From contig DAONSX010000006.1 of the NCBI GenBank assembly GCA_035411425.1, forward strand, positions 1 to 64,000: 64,000 nucleotides of DNA, given 5' to 3'. The position numbers and the translations under genes were made by a program. The notes under the pieces were generated by a model. The model was not told where the DNA came from, searched no databases, and saw only the letters and a program-made list of their open reading frames with translations. Positions 1-9,431 of the stretch are shown piece after piece (position 1 is the first letter of the stretch; the number at the start of each line of letters is the position of its first letter). Origin of the DNA: TTA-H9 sp002071415. Its GTDB lineage: Bacteria; Bacteroidota; Bacteroidia; Bacteroidales; TTA-H9.

Positions 1-721
1 TAAGGGGTAGGTTTTTTAAAGAAGGAAAAGCTAATGTATAACTAACTGAATAAGTTTTATATAAAAAATGTTTAGGAGCTTTTTAGAATTTTGTCGGTTA
101 ATAGTGATTAAAAATCTTATAAACTTTGATGGGAAATGAATTGTAATAATTTGAATCATTACTTAATATATCTACAGGACGGAATGAACCCTTTTATGCC
201 TTAGAATGAGTAGAAGCAGATAAAAGTATTTAAAGAAAGGCGAATGCACTCTAAAATTAAGGAAAACATAAAATTCCATTTGCGCAGTGGCTTCTAATAG
301 GGTTTCGCCTTGCTTAACCATTGCCTTCATTGTTTTCGAATGGTCATTAAGGGCTTATGGAGACGACTACTTCTTTACAATAGTCTCGATATGAGCTTTG
401 TAATGTTAAGCTCCCTTATCGCTCCGGTATTGTAAGGTTTTAATGGATAAATTGTCGAATCAAGCTATTCTACTGTGGTTCTTTTTAAGGGTATCTCATT
501 CGGTTTTTTGAAAAAATTACAGGAATATCGAAATTATTTCGAATGGCTTTTACTTCCCTTTTTGCCTTCGAGTCGATTTCAAAATAGCTCTCAGTATTTA
601 CTTTTACTTTGATGACAAAGCCATCTATTACTATTTCAAATTATTGGTTAGCAATTGATTATTATTTAATTGATGAGTTTTTAATATAATTGGGCGGGAA
701 AATTTTAAAAACAGAGAAATT
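1..721. other. Gene-free stretch at the window start
   Basis: No open reading frame of useful length is present on either strand, and I recognise no RNA gene. The stretch is AT-rich. It may hold the 3' flank of a gene lying to the left of the window, but nothing in it can be assigned. Confidence 0.5.
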
Positions 722-751
722 TTGCCGAAAGTTTTTATTTTCGTATGTTTG
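722..751 (+). promoter_or_regulatory. Bacteroidota-type promoter of the lysine catabolism pair
   Basis: A -33 TTG (722-724) is followed after 19 bases by a perfect -7 element TATGTTTG (744-751), matching the Bacteroidota consensus TTG-N19-21-TAnnTTTG. Transcription would start near 757, about 40 bases before the first gene. Confidence 0.75.
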
Positions 752-797
752 CAGACATAATGGAAGGAAATTATAAATTGATAACCTATTGAATGAT

Positions 798-2117
798 ATG
801 ACACAACTTAGAATTGGAATTCGCCACGAAGATAAATATGCGGCCGAAAGGAGAGCTCCTTTGGTTCCACGGCATGTGGCGGAATTAATCAGGAAACATG
901 GATTGGAGGTTTATCTTCAGTCTTCTCCCAAACGAATATTCAGCGATAAGGAATATGAGCAAGCGGGTGCTAAGGTTGTAAGTAATTTAGAAGATACTCC
1001 CGTAATTTTCGGGATTAAAGAGATACCCGTGGAAGTTTTCGAATATGGGAAGACTTATATTTTTTTCTCACATGTTATTAAAGGGCAACCTTATAACATG
1101 GGAATGCTTCGCCGTATGATGGAATTGAAGTGTAATCTGATTGATTATGAACGTATTGTTGATGATTTTGGCAAGCGTTTGATTTTTTTTGGCCGCTATG
1201 CAGGACTTGCTGGTGCCATTAATACCTTGTGGACCTTAGGTCTACGATTGAAATACTTTGGTTTCGATACACCTTTTCTAAAAATAAAACAGGCGTATCA
1301 CTACAAGGATTTGAACGAAGCCTGCAAGGAGGTTTCCAATGTAGGACGTGAGATTTCGAGGAAAGGATTGCCAACCGAATTGCTCCCCTTTACCATTGGA
1401 GTTACTGGTTATGGCAATGTATCGAGTGGTGTTCAGGAAATATTATCGCTATTACCGGGGATAGAAATTTTGCCCGAAGATTTGCTCAAATTAAAGGATT
1501 CTGGTGAATTCCAGAATAATCTGATTTATAAAGTGACATTCAAGGAAGAACACATAAGTACTCCGAATGATCCTTATAAGGCTTTCGATCTGGATGAATA
1601 TTATTCCTTGCCTGAAAATTATCATGGCGTTTTTGAACAGTATCTGCCTCATCTATCTGTTCTAATCAATGGAATATACTGGGATTCGCGTTATCCACGT
1701 TTAATTACCAGGCAATATCTAAAGGAGAACTTTTCAGGAGCGAAACAACCTAAACTTATCGTTGTTGGAGATATTACCTGTGACCCTGAAGGCTCCATCG
1801 AAGCTACACTAAAAGGCACTACCATCGAGGACCCCATTTTTGTTTATCATCCGCAAACCCATAGCATGACCAGTGGTTACGAGGGGGAAGGTTTACAAAT
1901 AATGGCGGTCGATATTCTGCCAAGTGAGTTACCACGTGATTCCTCTTTGGGTTTTAGCAATGTTTTAAAAAATTATGTCTATGACATTGCTAAGGCCAAT
2001 TATTCGGCCGCGAGCGCGGGTGAAATTCAATTGCCTGCGCCTATAAAACGTGCCTTGATCCTCCATAAAGGAGAGCTAACACCTGATTATAAATATATTC
2101 AAAAATACCTGGAATAA
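798..2117 (+). CDS. Lysine-ketoglutarate reductase (saccharopine dehydrogenase, lysine-forming type)
   Basis: Predicted to condense L-lysine with 2-oxoglutarate, using NAD(P)H, to give saccharopine, the first step of saccharopine-route lysine breakdown. The protein (439 residues from the ATG at 798; an in-frame TTG lies at 789) opens with an alanine dehydrogenase/transhydrogenase-like N-terminal domain (RIGIRHEDKYAAERRAPLVP). It then carries the segment FFSHVIKGQPYN, typical of the LKR half of plant and animal AASS proteins. The C-terminal half has nucleotide-domain-like sequence (VTGYGNVSSG, then LIVVGDITCDPEGSIE). The gene for the second half-reaction starts 35 bases downstream on the same strand, so the two are read as an operon. 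The pairing strengthens the call; the alternative, a generic alanine-dehydrogenase-like enzyme, is less likely. Confidence 0.85.
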   Translation: MTQLRIGIRHEDKYAAERRAPLVPRHVAELIRKHGLEVYLQSSPKRIFSDKEYEQAGAKVVSNLEDTPVIFGIKEIPVEVFEYGKTYIFFSHVIKGQPYNMGMLRRMMELKCNLIDYERIVDDFGKRLIFFGRYAGLAGAINTLWTLGLRLKYFGFDTPFLKIKQAYHYKDLNEACKEVSNVGREISRKGLPTELLPFTIGVTGYGNVSSGVQEILSLLPGIEILPEDLLKLKDSGEFQNNLIYKVTFKEEHISTPNDPYKAFDLDEYYSLPENYHGVFEQYLPHLSVLINGIYWDSRYPRLITRQYLKENFSGAKQPKLIVVGDITCDPEGSIEATLKGTTIEDPIFVYHPQTHSMTSGYEGEGLQIMAVDILPSELPRDSSLGFSNVLKNYVYDIAKANYSAASAGEIQLPAPIKRALILHKGELTPDYKYIQKYLE

Positions 2118-2152
2118 GAATTTTTCATTTTATTACCAATAAATCGATTCAC

Positions 2153-3490
2153 ATGAAGAAAGTATTAATTCTTGGAGCCGGCTTAATAGCAAGACCTATT
2201 GTAAAGCATCTGTTGGAACAGGGCTATTTGGTTACAGTGGCTACACGTACAAAGTCGAAAGCCGATGAGATGATCAAGAAGCATCCTAATGGCACGGCCA
2301 TCGCATGGACTGTCGAAAATGAAGATATGCTCGAGAGCATGGTTCACGAAAATGATCTTACCGTAAGCTTATTACCCTATGCTTATCATGTATTGGTTGC
2401 CAAAGCCTGTATCAAGGCCAAAAAACACATGGTAACCACCTCCTATGTCAAACCCGAAATGCAAGCGCTCGATGAACAGGTAAAAGAAGCTGGCATTATC
2501 ATTCTCAACGAGATGGGCCTCGATCCAGGTATCGATCACATGTCGGCAATGAGAATTATCGATCATATCCATCAAAAGGGAGGAAAAATAGAACAATTTT
2601 ATAGTCTTTGCGGAGCTTTACCTGCACCTGAAGCAGCCGATAATTACTTCAGATATAAATTCTCATGGAGCCCTAAAGGAGTAGTTATGGCAGGAAATAA
2701 TGATGCCTGTTTTTTGATGAATGGAAAAATTATCGAAATTCCATCGAAAGATCTGTTTAAGAATTCAATGAAAGTATGTTTCCCCGAAGTTGGAATGCTT
2801 GAGGTTTATCCCAATCGCGACTCGATTTTGTATAAAGAAATTTATGGAATCGAAGAGGCCAAGACTATGATGAGGGGAACTTTTAGATATCCAGGGTGGT
2901 GTGTAACCATTGATACCATGAAAGCATTGAATTTGATTTCGTACGATAAATACAATTTCGCTGGAAAAACTTATGCTGAATTTGTTGGAATGATGATAGG
3001 AATCGAAGATGCTTCTGGCATTCGTCAAAAGGTGGCCGATTATCTGGGAATTGATGTAAATAATTATGCTTTGCAAGCCATGCAATGGCTTGGCCTGTTC
3101 GATGATAAACCTATGGGACGTGCAATCGATTCTCCTTTTGAAATTACTTCCGATCTGATGATTTCGAAGATGCAATTGGGCGATAATGAGCACGATATGG
3201 TGGTGATGCAACACAATTTTTTGGCGGTTTATCCTGATGGAAAACGCGAAGTAATCCGCTCGCGCATGCTCGATTATGGAACACCGACAACCGATACGAG
3301 CATTGCCCGCACCGTAGCCTTACCTGCTGCTTTAGGCGTTAGAATGATTTTAGAAGGGAAAATAAACATTAAAGGCGTTTATCGACCTGTATTACCAGAA
3401 ATTTATAATCCGGTTCTCGATGGATTAGAAGAACTTGGAATCAAGATGAATGAAGAATATGGCCTCCCGGAAAGTGAGATTCTTCTTTAA
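2153..3490 (+). CDS. Saccharopine dehydrogenase (glutamate-forming, Lys9-like)
   Basis: Predicted to oxidise saccharopine to 2-aminoadipate semialdehyde and glutamate, completing the step begun by the upstream reductase. The 445-residue protein begins with a Rossmann fold (LILGAGLIARPIVKHL, about residues 5-20). The body is typical of the Sacchrp_dh_NADP and C-terminal families, including NEMGLDPGIDHM near residue 120 and GTFRYPGWC near residue 240. In animals and plants the two activities lie on one bifunctional chain; here they are two adjacent genes in the same order (reductase, then dehydrogenase). The family also includes enzymes working in the biosynthetic direction, so direction is inferred from the pairing. 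A strong terminator follows. Confidence 0.88.
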   Translation: MKKVLILGAGLIARPIVKHLLEQGYLVTVATRTKSKADEMIKKHPNGTAIAWTVENEDMLESMVHENDLTVSLLPYAYHVLVAKACIKAKKHMVTTSYVKPEMQALDEQVKEAGIIILNEMGLDPGIDHMSAMRIIDHIHQKGGKIEQFYSLCGALPAPEAADNYFRYKFSWSPKGVVMAGNNDACFLMNGKIIEIPSKDLFKNSMKVCFPEVGMLEVYPNRDSILYKEIYGIEEAKTMMRGTFRYPGWCVTIDTMKALNLISYDKYNFAGKTYAEFVGMMIGIEDASGIRQKVADYLGIDVNNYALQAMQWLGLFDDKPMGRAIDSPFEITSDLMISKMQLGDNEHDMVVMQHNFLAVYPDGKREVIRSRMLDYGTPTTDTSIARTVALPAALGVRMILEGKINIKGVYRPVLPEIYNPVLDGLEELGIKMNEEYGLPESEILL

Positions 3491-3511
3491 AACCAATCGA
3501 TGAAATTTGAG

Positions 3512-3546
3512 TTTTGGGCTGGCAAGACTTTTTTGCCAGCCCAAAA
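3512..3546 (+). terminator. Intrinsic terminator-like hairpin after the saccharopine genes
   Basis: A perfect 14-bp inverted repeat (3512-3525 with 3533-3546, TTTTGGGCTGGCAA and its complement) encloses a 7-base loop. It begins 21 bases after the stop codon and is A/T-flanked on both sides, so it could act in either direction. Confidence 0.75.
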
Positions 3547-3842
3547 TGTATTCATACTTTTTTAAGTTTCTCTGAAAGCTCGCATTATCATCTTTTCATG
3601 TCCAAATTCCCGTATGACCAAACTGAAAAAAACCTTCCTTGAGTTTTCGATTGGGGTTTTTAAGAGTCATAACGTTTCTTTTCAAGCCATTTGCTTAATA
3701 TCATAGAAAATATCTTTGAAAATATAAGAATTGCCTCAATTTTTAGTGAGAATCTTTTACATTTGTAATAAAATTGTTGGTTTGTAGATAATTGATGAAA
3801 TATCAATATAAGGAAAAATATTAAAAATCAGTCGATTAAATT
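3547..3842. promoter_or_regulatory. Spacer with probable promoter of the DUF362 operon
   Basis: No gene is seen. A -7 element TACATTTG lies at 3758-3765, with a TTG at 3731-3733. Their 24-base spacing is longer than the consensus, so the -33 assignment is weak. The element sits 77 bases upstream of the DUF362 start. Confidence 0.4.
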
Positions 3843-4775
3843 ATGGAACGCAGGGAATTCATGAGAAAGCTTTGTTTAGGCGCAGTAGGTGGAACTTTGA
3901 TGGTAAAGGGAATGAGAGCACAGAGTAAGGACTTAGAATTATTAACTCCCTCTTTTATTCCTTCTTCCTCGGGATATGATTTGGTTGCCGTTAAAGGAGG
4001 CGAGCCAGAAGTGATGTTCGATAAAGCAATAGCTGCCATGGGGGGAATGACCCAATTTGTCAAAGCTGGACAGAAAGTTGTCGTGAAGCCAAATATAGGT
4101 TGGGATGTTGCTCCTGAAAGGGCAGGTAATACCAATCCACAACTGGTAAGCCATATCATAAAGCGTTGTCTGGAAGCTGGTGCTGCTGAGGTTTGCATTT
4201 TCGACAATCCCTGTGATAATTGGGTAAAAACTTATAAAACCAGTGGAATTGAATACGCAGTAAAATTAGCTGGAGGTAAAATGTTTCCAGCCAATGAAGA
4301 AAGATTTTTTAAAAATGTCAATATCCAGGGGAAAGTATTAAAAACGGCTGCGGTTCATGAGCTCATCCTTAACAGCGATGTGTTCATCAATGTTCCTATC
4401 CTTAAAAACCATGGCTCTACCTTGTTTACTGGTTCTATGAAAAACTTAATGGGAGTTGTTTGGGACAGGCGTTTCTGGCATCGTAACAATCTTCATCAGT
4501 GTATAGCAGATTTTCCAAAATTTAAAAAACCTGATCTGAACGTAATAGATGCTTACCGAGTTATGTTTCGTAATGGTCCAAAAGGTTTATCTCAAGCCGA
4601 TGTAAAACTAATGAAATCGATGATCATTTCTCGAGATATTGTGGCTGCCGACTCAGCTGCTTCCCGCTTGATTGGCCTTGACCCAAGCGAAATTACCCAT
4701 ATCGTTATGGCCAATAACAGCAAAATAGGAACGATGGATTTGTCGAAACTCAGTATCCAACGTATCAATATCTGA
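3843..4775 (+). CDS. DUF362 domain protein with Tat-like signal
   Basis: The 310-residue protein begins MERREFMRKLCLG, a twin-arginine motif (RREFMRK) followed by a hydrophobic stretch and a plausible cleavage site at MRAQ (about residues 23-26). This suggests folded export across the inner membrane. The rest matches DUF362: VVKPNIGWD near residue 80, PILKNHGSTLFTGSMKNLMG near 180-200 and DSAASRLIGLDP near 280. DUF362 proteins often accompany ferredoxin-type proteins, and here the stop codon overlaps the start of a polyferredoxin gene (TGATG), implying translational coupling. No biochemical function is firmly known to me; a redox or metal-centre role is inferred only from the partner. A tatA gene lies elsewhere in the window (43036-43251). 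Confidence 0.85.
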   Translation: MERREFMRKLCLGAVGGTLMVKGMRAQSKDLELLTPSFIPSSSGYDLVAVKGGEPEVMFDKAIAAMGGMTQFVKAGQKVVVKPNIGWDVAPERAGNTNPQLVSHIIKRCLEAGAAEVCIFDNPCDNWVKTYKTSGIEYAVKLAGGKMFPANEERFFKNVNIQGKVLKTAAVHELILNSDVFINVPILKNHGSTLFTGSMKNLMGVVWDRRFWHRNNLHQCIADFPKFKKPDLNVIDAYRVMFRNGPKGLSQADVKLMKSMIISRDIVAADSAASRLIGLDPSEITHIVMANNSKIGTMDLSKLSIQRINI

Positions 4776-6340
4776 TGAAAGTATCGCATAGATTGAGTAT
4801 ATTTCGCATTGTCGTAGCCATATTGTCGTTTACACTGATTACTTTGGCCTTTTTCGACTATGTAAGCAAATTGTCGTTTCACCATTTTCGTACGATTCTT
4901 TTTCTGCAATTCGTTCCATCACTTTTACAATTTATCCAATCACCTTCGATTATTACCGCGGGTTTTATTCTGGTCATTCTTCTTACTTTACTGTTCGGGA
5001 GAGTGTATTGTTCATGGATTTGTCCATTGGGAATACTTCAGGATGGATTATGCAAGCTAAAGCCACACAAAAGGAAAAGAAGGAACAGGTATCAGTATTA
5101 TCAAACGAATAAATGGCTAAAATACAGCATACTTATTTTGACTTTCGTGTCTATTCTGTTAGGTTCTACAATTTTATTGCGATTTATCGATCCTTATTCT
5201 CTTTATGGGAAAATGACCTATCAATTGGGGAGTCCTGTGGTGGTGGGCGTCAACAATTTGGCTTTCGATATCCTTCAACAAATGGGTAATTATTCGCTTA
5301 AACCATTGCCTTATCCTTCTTTCAATCTATCGGCCTTTGTTTTTTCAATAGGATTTTTAGGAATATTAATTTTTTTGGTTTTTTGGAGGGGCAGAGTGTA
5401 TTGTACGGAATGGTGTCCTGTTGGAACTTTGTTGGGTTTGGTTTCGAAATTTTCGATTTTCAAACTCCGCGTTTCTGAATCCGACTGCACCGCATGTGGA
5501 CTTTGTGCCCGAAATTGCAAAGCCGGATGTATTGATACAAAATTAAAAACGATCGATTTCGAAAGATGCGTGGCATGCTTCAACTGTTTACGCACTTGTT
5601 CTGCTCATGCCATTATTTTTACGCATCACCAATCAAAAATCGGTGAATCTAATTTATATCATCCTGATATACAGCGTAGAAGGATTTTGGGTATGATGAT
5701 TACCGCCACTGCAGGTTTAGGACTGAAATCTGCCATGGCTCAGGCAAATATCGGTACAAAGGCAATGCTGCCAAATCCTAAACCCTATCCTGTTACTCCA
5801 CCGGGTTCTCTCTCTCTCGAACATTTCAACAAAACCTGTACGGCCTGTCATTTATGTATAAATGCTTGTCCAACACAAGTTTTACAGCCTGCTATGCTGC
5901 AATTTGGATTAATCGGGCTTTTCCAGCCCTATCTCGATTTTCATAAAAATTTTTGTAATTACGATTGTGTTCGTTGTGGAGAGGTTTGCCCTACTGGAGC
6001 TATCAAAAGATTAAATTCAGATGACAAAAAACTGGTTCAGATAGGGCAAGCTCATTTTTTCAGAGAGAACTGTGTGGTTTATACCGAGGAAACTGCCTGT
6101 GGAGCTTGTTCAGAACATTGTCCCACAAAGGCTGTTCACATGGTGTCTTATAAGGCAGGCCTTACGATTCCCGAAGTAAATCAGAATATCTGCGTTGGTT
6201 GTGGTGCATGCGAATATGCCTGTCCCGCTTTGCCCAATAAAGCCATATATGTGGCTGCCAACCCCATACATTTTCAAGCTTTAGCTCCAGAAAAAAGCAC
6301 TAAAATTCAAGAAGAAATACCCGAAGAATTTCCATTTTAA
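4775..6340 (+). CDS. Membrane polyferredoxin, NapH-like domain fused to NapG-like domain
   Basis: The 521-residue protein has an N-terminal NapH/CcoG-like half. Four to five membrane segments carry the two hallmark motifs GRVYCSWICPLG (about residues 75-86) and GRVYCTEWCPVG (about 205-216), followed by two four-Cys motifs (CTACGLCARNC, CVACFNCLRTC). A second twin-arginine-like segment, RRRILG at residues 301-306, then precedes a hydrophobic run and an Ala-x-Ala-like site (AMAQA). After that come four more Cys clusters (CTACHLCINACP, CVRCGEVCP, CGACSEHCP, CVGCGACEYACP), as in NapG-type ferredoxins. This looks like a quinol-to-periplasm electron carrier made by fusing NapH and NapG types. It is coupled to the DUF362 gene; the electron acceptor is unknown. 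Confidence 0.82.
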   Translation: MKVSHRLSIFRIVVAILSFTLITLAFFDYVSKLSFHHFRTILFLQFVPSLLQFIQSPSIITAGFILVILLTLLFGRVYCSWICPLGILQDGLCKLKPHKRKRRNRYQYYQTNKWLKYSILILTFVSILLGSTILLRFIDPYSLYGKMTYQLGSPVVVGVNNLAFDILQQMGNYSLKPLPYPSFNLSAFVFSIGFLGILIFLVFWRGRVYCTEWCPVGTLLGLVSKFSIFKLRVSESDCTACGLCARNCKAGCIDTKLKTIDFERCVACFNCLRTCSAHAIIFTHHQSKIGESNLYHPDIQRRRILGMMITATAGLGLKSAMAQANIGTKAMLPNPKPYPVTPPGSLSLEHFNKTCTACHLCINACPTQVLQPAMLQFGLIGLFQPYLDFHKNFCNYDCVRCGEVCPTGAIKRLNSDDKKLVQIGQAHFFRENCVVYTEETACGACSEHCPTKAVHMVSYKAGLTIPEVNQNICVGCGACEYACPALPNKAIYVAANPIHFQALAPEKSTKIQEEIPEEFPF

Positions 6341-6502
6341 TACTTCCTCGCTAAGACAGTATTAATAAAATCCCATGATTATTAAGAGATTCTATATTGT
6401 TTGTTTATAGTTGTTTATATATTAATTTTTTAAAAAATTCTGTGACTTTTTATTCAGTGAATAATATTTTATTGCTATTAGCATTTTGCTTCTCACGAAG
6501 GT

Positions 6503-7249
6503 TTATTCTTTAATATCAGATGCCGCTATAAAATAATATTCCTTTCCAGAAATGTATAAATGTTCGAATTCCGACTGACTTATATTTCGTTTGCTTTTAA
6601 GGTATGCATCGAGAGTAAAAATTTTCAAACCGATTTGCTCGGTCAAGTAACTAAATAAATCGGAAGGTTTTGTGCCATAATAATCGCTGGCGCCTTTTCC
6701 AAATTCAAATAATATAATAGGCTTATTTTTTTTCAGTAAATTTTTCCCTCCCTTCAATACGCAAAATTCCGCTCCTTCCACATCTATCTTAATAAAATCA
6801 ATGATTTCGTTCTCGGGAATAATTTCATCTAGTGTTTTTAATTTGACGGTAATTTCTTCAATATCCGGATTACTAATATCGTAATGTCTTTTTTTGATTC
6901 CGCTATATGCAGGGGCATTCTTTACAAGCTGGAAAGACGATTTGCCACTGGTATCGGACAATGCAAAAGGATAAACAACTGCTTTGTTTTTATATTTTAT
7001 TTGCAGTTCATCGAACAGGTAAGGAATGGGTTCAAAGGCATAATGCTTGCCGGCTGGTGCATATTGGATCATCACATCTAAAATTTGCCCCTTATGGCAG
7101 CCTATGTCAATGCAATTAGAATTATATTTTAGCGAATTTTTAATTATCCGTTTTGTAATCCTATCATATTTAAGGTTCTTTGTTAAATCGATGTGAAGGA
7201 AAATCAGCATTTCTCTGATAATGTCTCTTAAGTTCATGATGAAAATCAA
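6503..7249 (-). CDS. FkbM family methyltransferase
   Basis: The 248-residue protein is a SAM-dependent methyltransferase of the FkbM family. The SAM-binding loop is CIDIGCHKGQILDVMI (about residues 46-61), followed by the acidic motif YAFEPIPY and the family signature DFIKIDVEGAEFCVLKGG (about 160-177). No signal peptide is apparent. Members in glycan clusters usually O-methylate sugars, and the three glycosyltransferase genes that follow fit that role, but the substrate is not visible. Either of two nearby ATG codons (7249 or 7237) could start translation. Surrounding DNA is markedly AT-rich. Confidence 0.85.
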   Translation of the reverse strand: MIFIMNLRDIIREMLIFLHIDLTKNLKYDRITKRIIKNSLKYNSNCIDIGCHKGQILDVMIQYAPAGKHYAFEPIPYLFDELQIKYKNKAVVYPFALSDTSGKSSFQLVKNAPAYSGIKKRHYDISNPDIEEITVKLKTLDEIIPENEIIDFIKIDVEGAEFCVLKGGKNLLKKNKPIILFEFGKGASDYYGTKPSDLFSYLTEQIGLKIFTLDAYLKSKRNISQSEFEHLYISGKEYYFIAASDIKE

Positions 7250-7480
7250 ATTAGTTATTATGTACTTTATTTATATAGAAAAATGAAAAATAACCATGTC
7301 AAACTGAAAATAAAAAATTTATTCAAATGCAAATCTCATTAGAAATGAAAATTAACTAATTTCAAAATTTTATGTTTATTATAATAAAATAACAAAAAAT
7401 ATAAATTATATGTAACAAAATTTTTATTTTTAGTGACCGACACGATGACCTGTTTATTATTTATATTAATTTTGTTGATT

Positions 7481-9055
7481 TTATTCATGACAAATGAGTT
7501 CCTCCTTTATGAACATAATGGTTGGATCGTTTTTATAATAAGCTGGTATTTCTTTATTGTTAGAATTGAGTATTACAATTTGCTTTCCTTTTTTTGTAAG
7601 GTCATTGCATTGATCGGTTGAAGGCAGAAAATTATAGGCAGGTAAACCCGTATAGAACATGGCATCGACATAATATCTGCCTTCGACATTGAATAATACG
7701 CTATTGGGAGGTAATTTCAAGGAAGTAAATATTTTTTTGTTGTTGATCATCATTTTTGTATAATAATTGTTTCCTTTCCAAAGGGTATGTTTTTTTCTCA
7801 ATGTGTTTATATCAAACTTCAAGGTGAATATCATGAGAATAGAGGCAGCAAATATTAAATGATTAACCAAAGGATTTTTAATGAAATGGCTAATATAATT
7901 CAATATAAAATCAATGAGCGTAGCAAAAGCAATAAAATTTATCATTACAACGATTATAGTGTATGATGGCATTTTAGTTGCAGCCAATGAAAAGAATACA
8001 TAAACTATTATTACAATGCTGGATAATGAATAGAATAATTTTTTATCTTTACTTTTTATAAAAAAAGTGATAAAGGCAGGAATAATCAGATATTTTGACC
8101 ATGAACCATAAATTCTTGTCATCATTTTGAAATGATAAAACAAATCCCCTCCATGTCCTTCAAGAGCCGTCTTAAAATGCAGAGCATTATATTTGTAGGA
8201 AGCAATCGCCTCATTAGGAAATTTTAATAAAATATAAATTTGCCAGGGTGCTGATATAATTATAGTTATTAGTAGTGAAAGTAAAATATCTTTGTTTTCG
8301 GTAACTTTAAATTTTTTTTCTACACCTCTTAAGATTATCCATCCAAGATATACCACAAGACCCACCAACCATTTACATAAAATCGCCATGCCCGAGAATA
8401 AACCAATAAGGTAAATCCATATTTTTTTATGTGTGAATTGATATTCAATAAGAGACCATATACTTAGTGAAATATAAACTAAAAAAGAAACGTCGTTATG
8501 ATCGAGCTCTTCTCTACCAGCTATTAATTCAATGATATAAAGTGTAGATAATGTCAATATGGCCGCAATATAACCCACTCTCTGATTGACGAGTAATTTG
8601 CCCGAACGGTAGGTAATAAGAACCAAAATAGTTCCTAAAATTACACTGGGCAATCTTAAAGCAAATTCAGAAATTCCGAATAATTTGAAACACAGGGCAA
8701 TTTGCCACAGAAACAAAGGTTGTTTATGCAACCAAATATGATATCTATCCCATTTATCATATTCCATTTGCACTATGGGATCATCATATAAAGTAGGCAT
8801 TAGTGGATGTTTCATCAGATTTTTGCCTACAAGAGCATGAAAGCGTTCATCCCAGAGATTCAGGAACGGGTCTAACAGTGCTGCAAAACAAAAGATGCAG
8901 AAAGCACCCAATCCTAAAAATATCACAGAAATCTTGAATTTATTTTTTAGCTGAAAGAAAAGACTGGTAAGCAAGAATGCACCCCCAAGTATGAAGAAAA
9001 TAATTTGTGTTGTACTGAAATAAGAATTAAGGAAAATATTTTGTGAATGATTCAT
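7481..9055 (-). CDS. GT39/ArnT-like membrane glycosyltransferase
   Basis: The 524-residue polytopic membrane protein has about ten hydrophobic segments. The first periplasmic loop carries the catalytic-type acidic pair in NLWDERFHALVGKNL (about residues 67-81). LFKLFGISEFALRLPSV matches the PMT/ArnT/GT39 families, which transfer sugars from polyprenyl phosphate carriers to lipids, glycans or proteins outside the inner membrane. The donor and acceptor cannot be told from sequence. It stands alone in a very AT-rich stretch between the FkbM gene (same strand) and two divergent glycosyltransferases. A -7-like element (reverse complement of CAAATATA, 9209-9216) lies upstream. Confidence 0.8.
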   Translation of the reverse strand: MNHSQNIFLNSYFSTTQIIFFILGGAFLLTSLFFQLKNKFKISVIFLGLGAFCIFCFAALLDPFLNLWDERFHALVGKNLMKHPLMPTLYDDPIVQMEYDKWDRYHIWLHKQPLFLWQIALCFKLFGISEFALRLPSVILGTILVLITYRSGKLLVNQRVGYIAAILTLSTLYIIELIAGREELDHNDVSFLVYISLSIWSLIEYQFTHKKIWIYLIGLFSGMAILCKWLVGLVVYLGWIILRGVEKKFKVTENKDILLSLLITIIISAPWQIYILLKFPNEAIASYKYNALHFKTALEGHGGDLFYHFKMMTRIYGSWSKYLIIPAFITFFIKSKDKKLFYSLSSIVIIVYVFFSLAATKMPSYTIIVVMINFIAFATLIDFILNYISHFIKNPLVNHLIFAASILMIFTLKFDINTLRKKHTLWKGNNYYTKMMINNKKIFTSLKLPPNSVLFNVEGRYYVDAMFYTGLPAYNFLPSTDQCNDLTKKGKQIVILNSNNKEIPAYYKNDPTIMFIKEELICHE

Positions 9056-9431
9056 TGAACTCCTGTAAATATTTTATTCATTAAACTGGATCGTATAAAC
9101 CATGTTCACTTCATTATAAGAGGCAAAGAAATATTTTGCCTAATGTATCGATTTTGATTGAATTCTTATCCCTTTCAAAATAGGGGATTGAAATATCTGA
9201 TGAAGGCGCAAATATACAATTTTTAAACAGATTTGAGTAAAAATGATGGATTCGAAAATCAGTTTCATGTATAGATGCGGAATTTAACGAAATGAAGATG
9301 TTTGGCAGAAGATTTATTTTTGATGAATGAACTACTTTTTATGTGAGTTGTAAATTTATCGCAATATTTGTAAGAATTTTCTTTACGATTCATTTTTTTA
9401 CAATTGTTTGTCTCAGAAATTGTTAAGACGA
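9056..9431. other. Divergent intergenic region between glycosyltransferase genes
   Basis: No gene is seen. The reverse complement of 9209-9216 reads TATATTTG, a -7 element for the leftward membrane glycosyltransferase. No clear rightward promoter is visible. Confidence 0.4.

Noticed and set aside
7433..7621. 62-codon hydrophobic frame at the 3' end of the GT39-like gene
   Set aside because: Overlaps that gene's C-terminus on the other strand in very AT-rich DNA, where hydrophobic chance frames are common.
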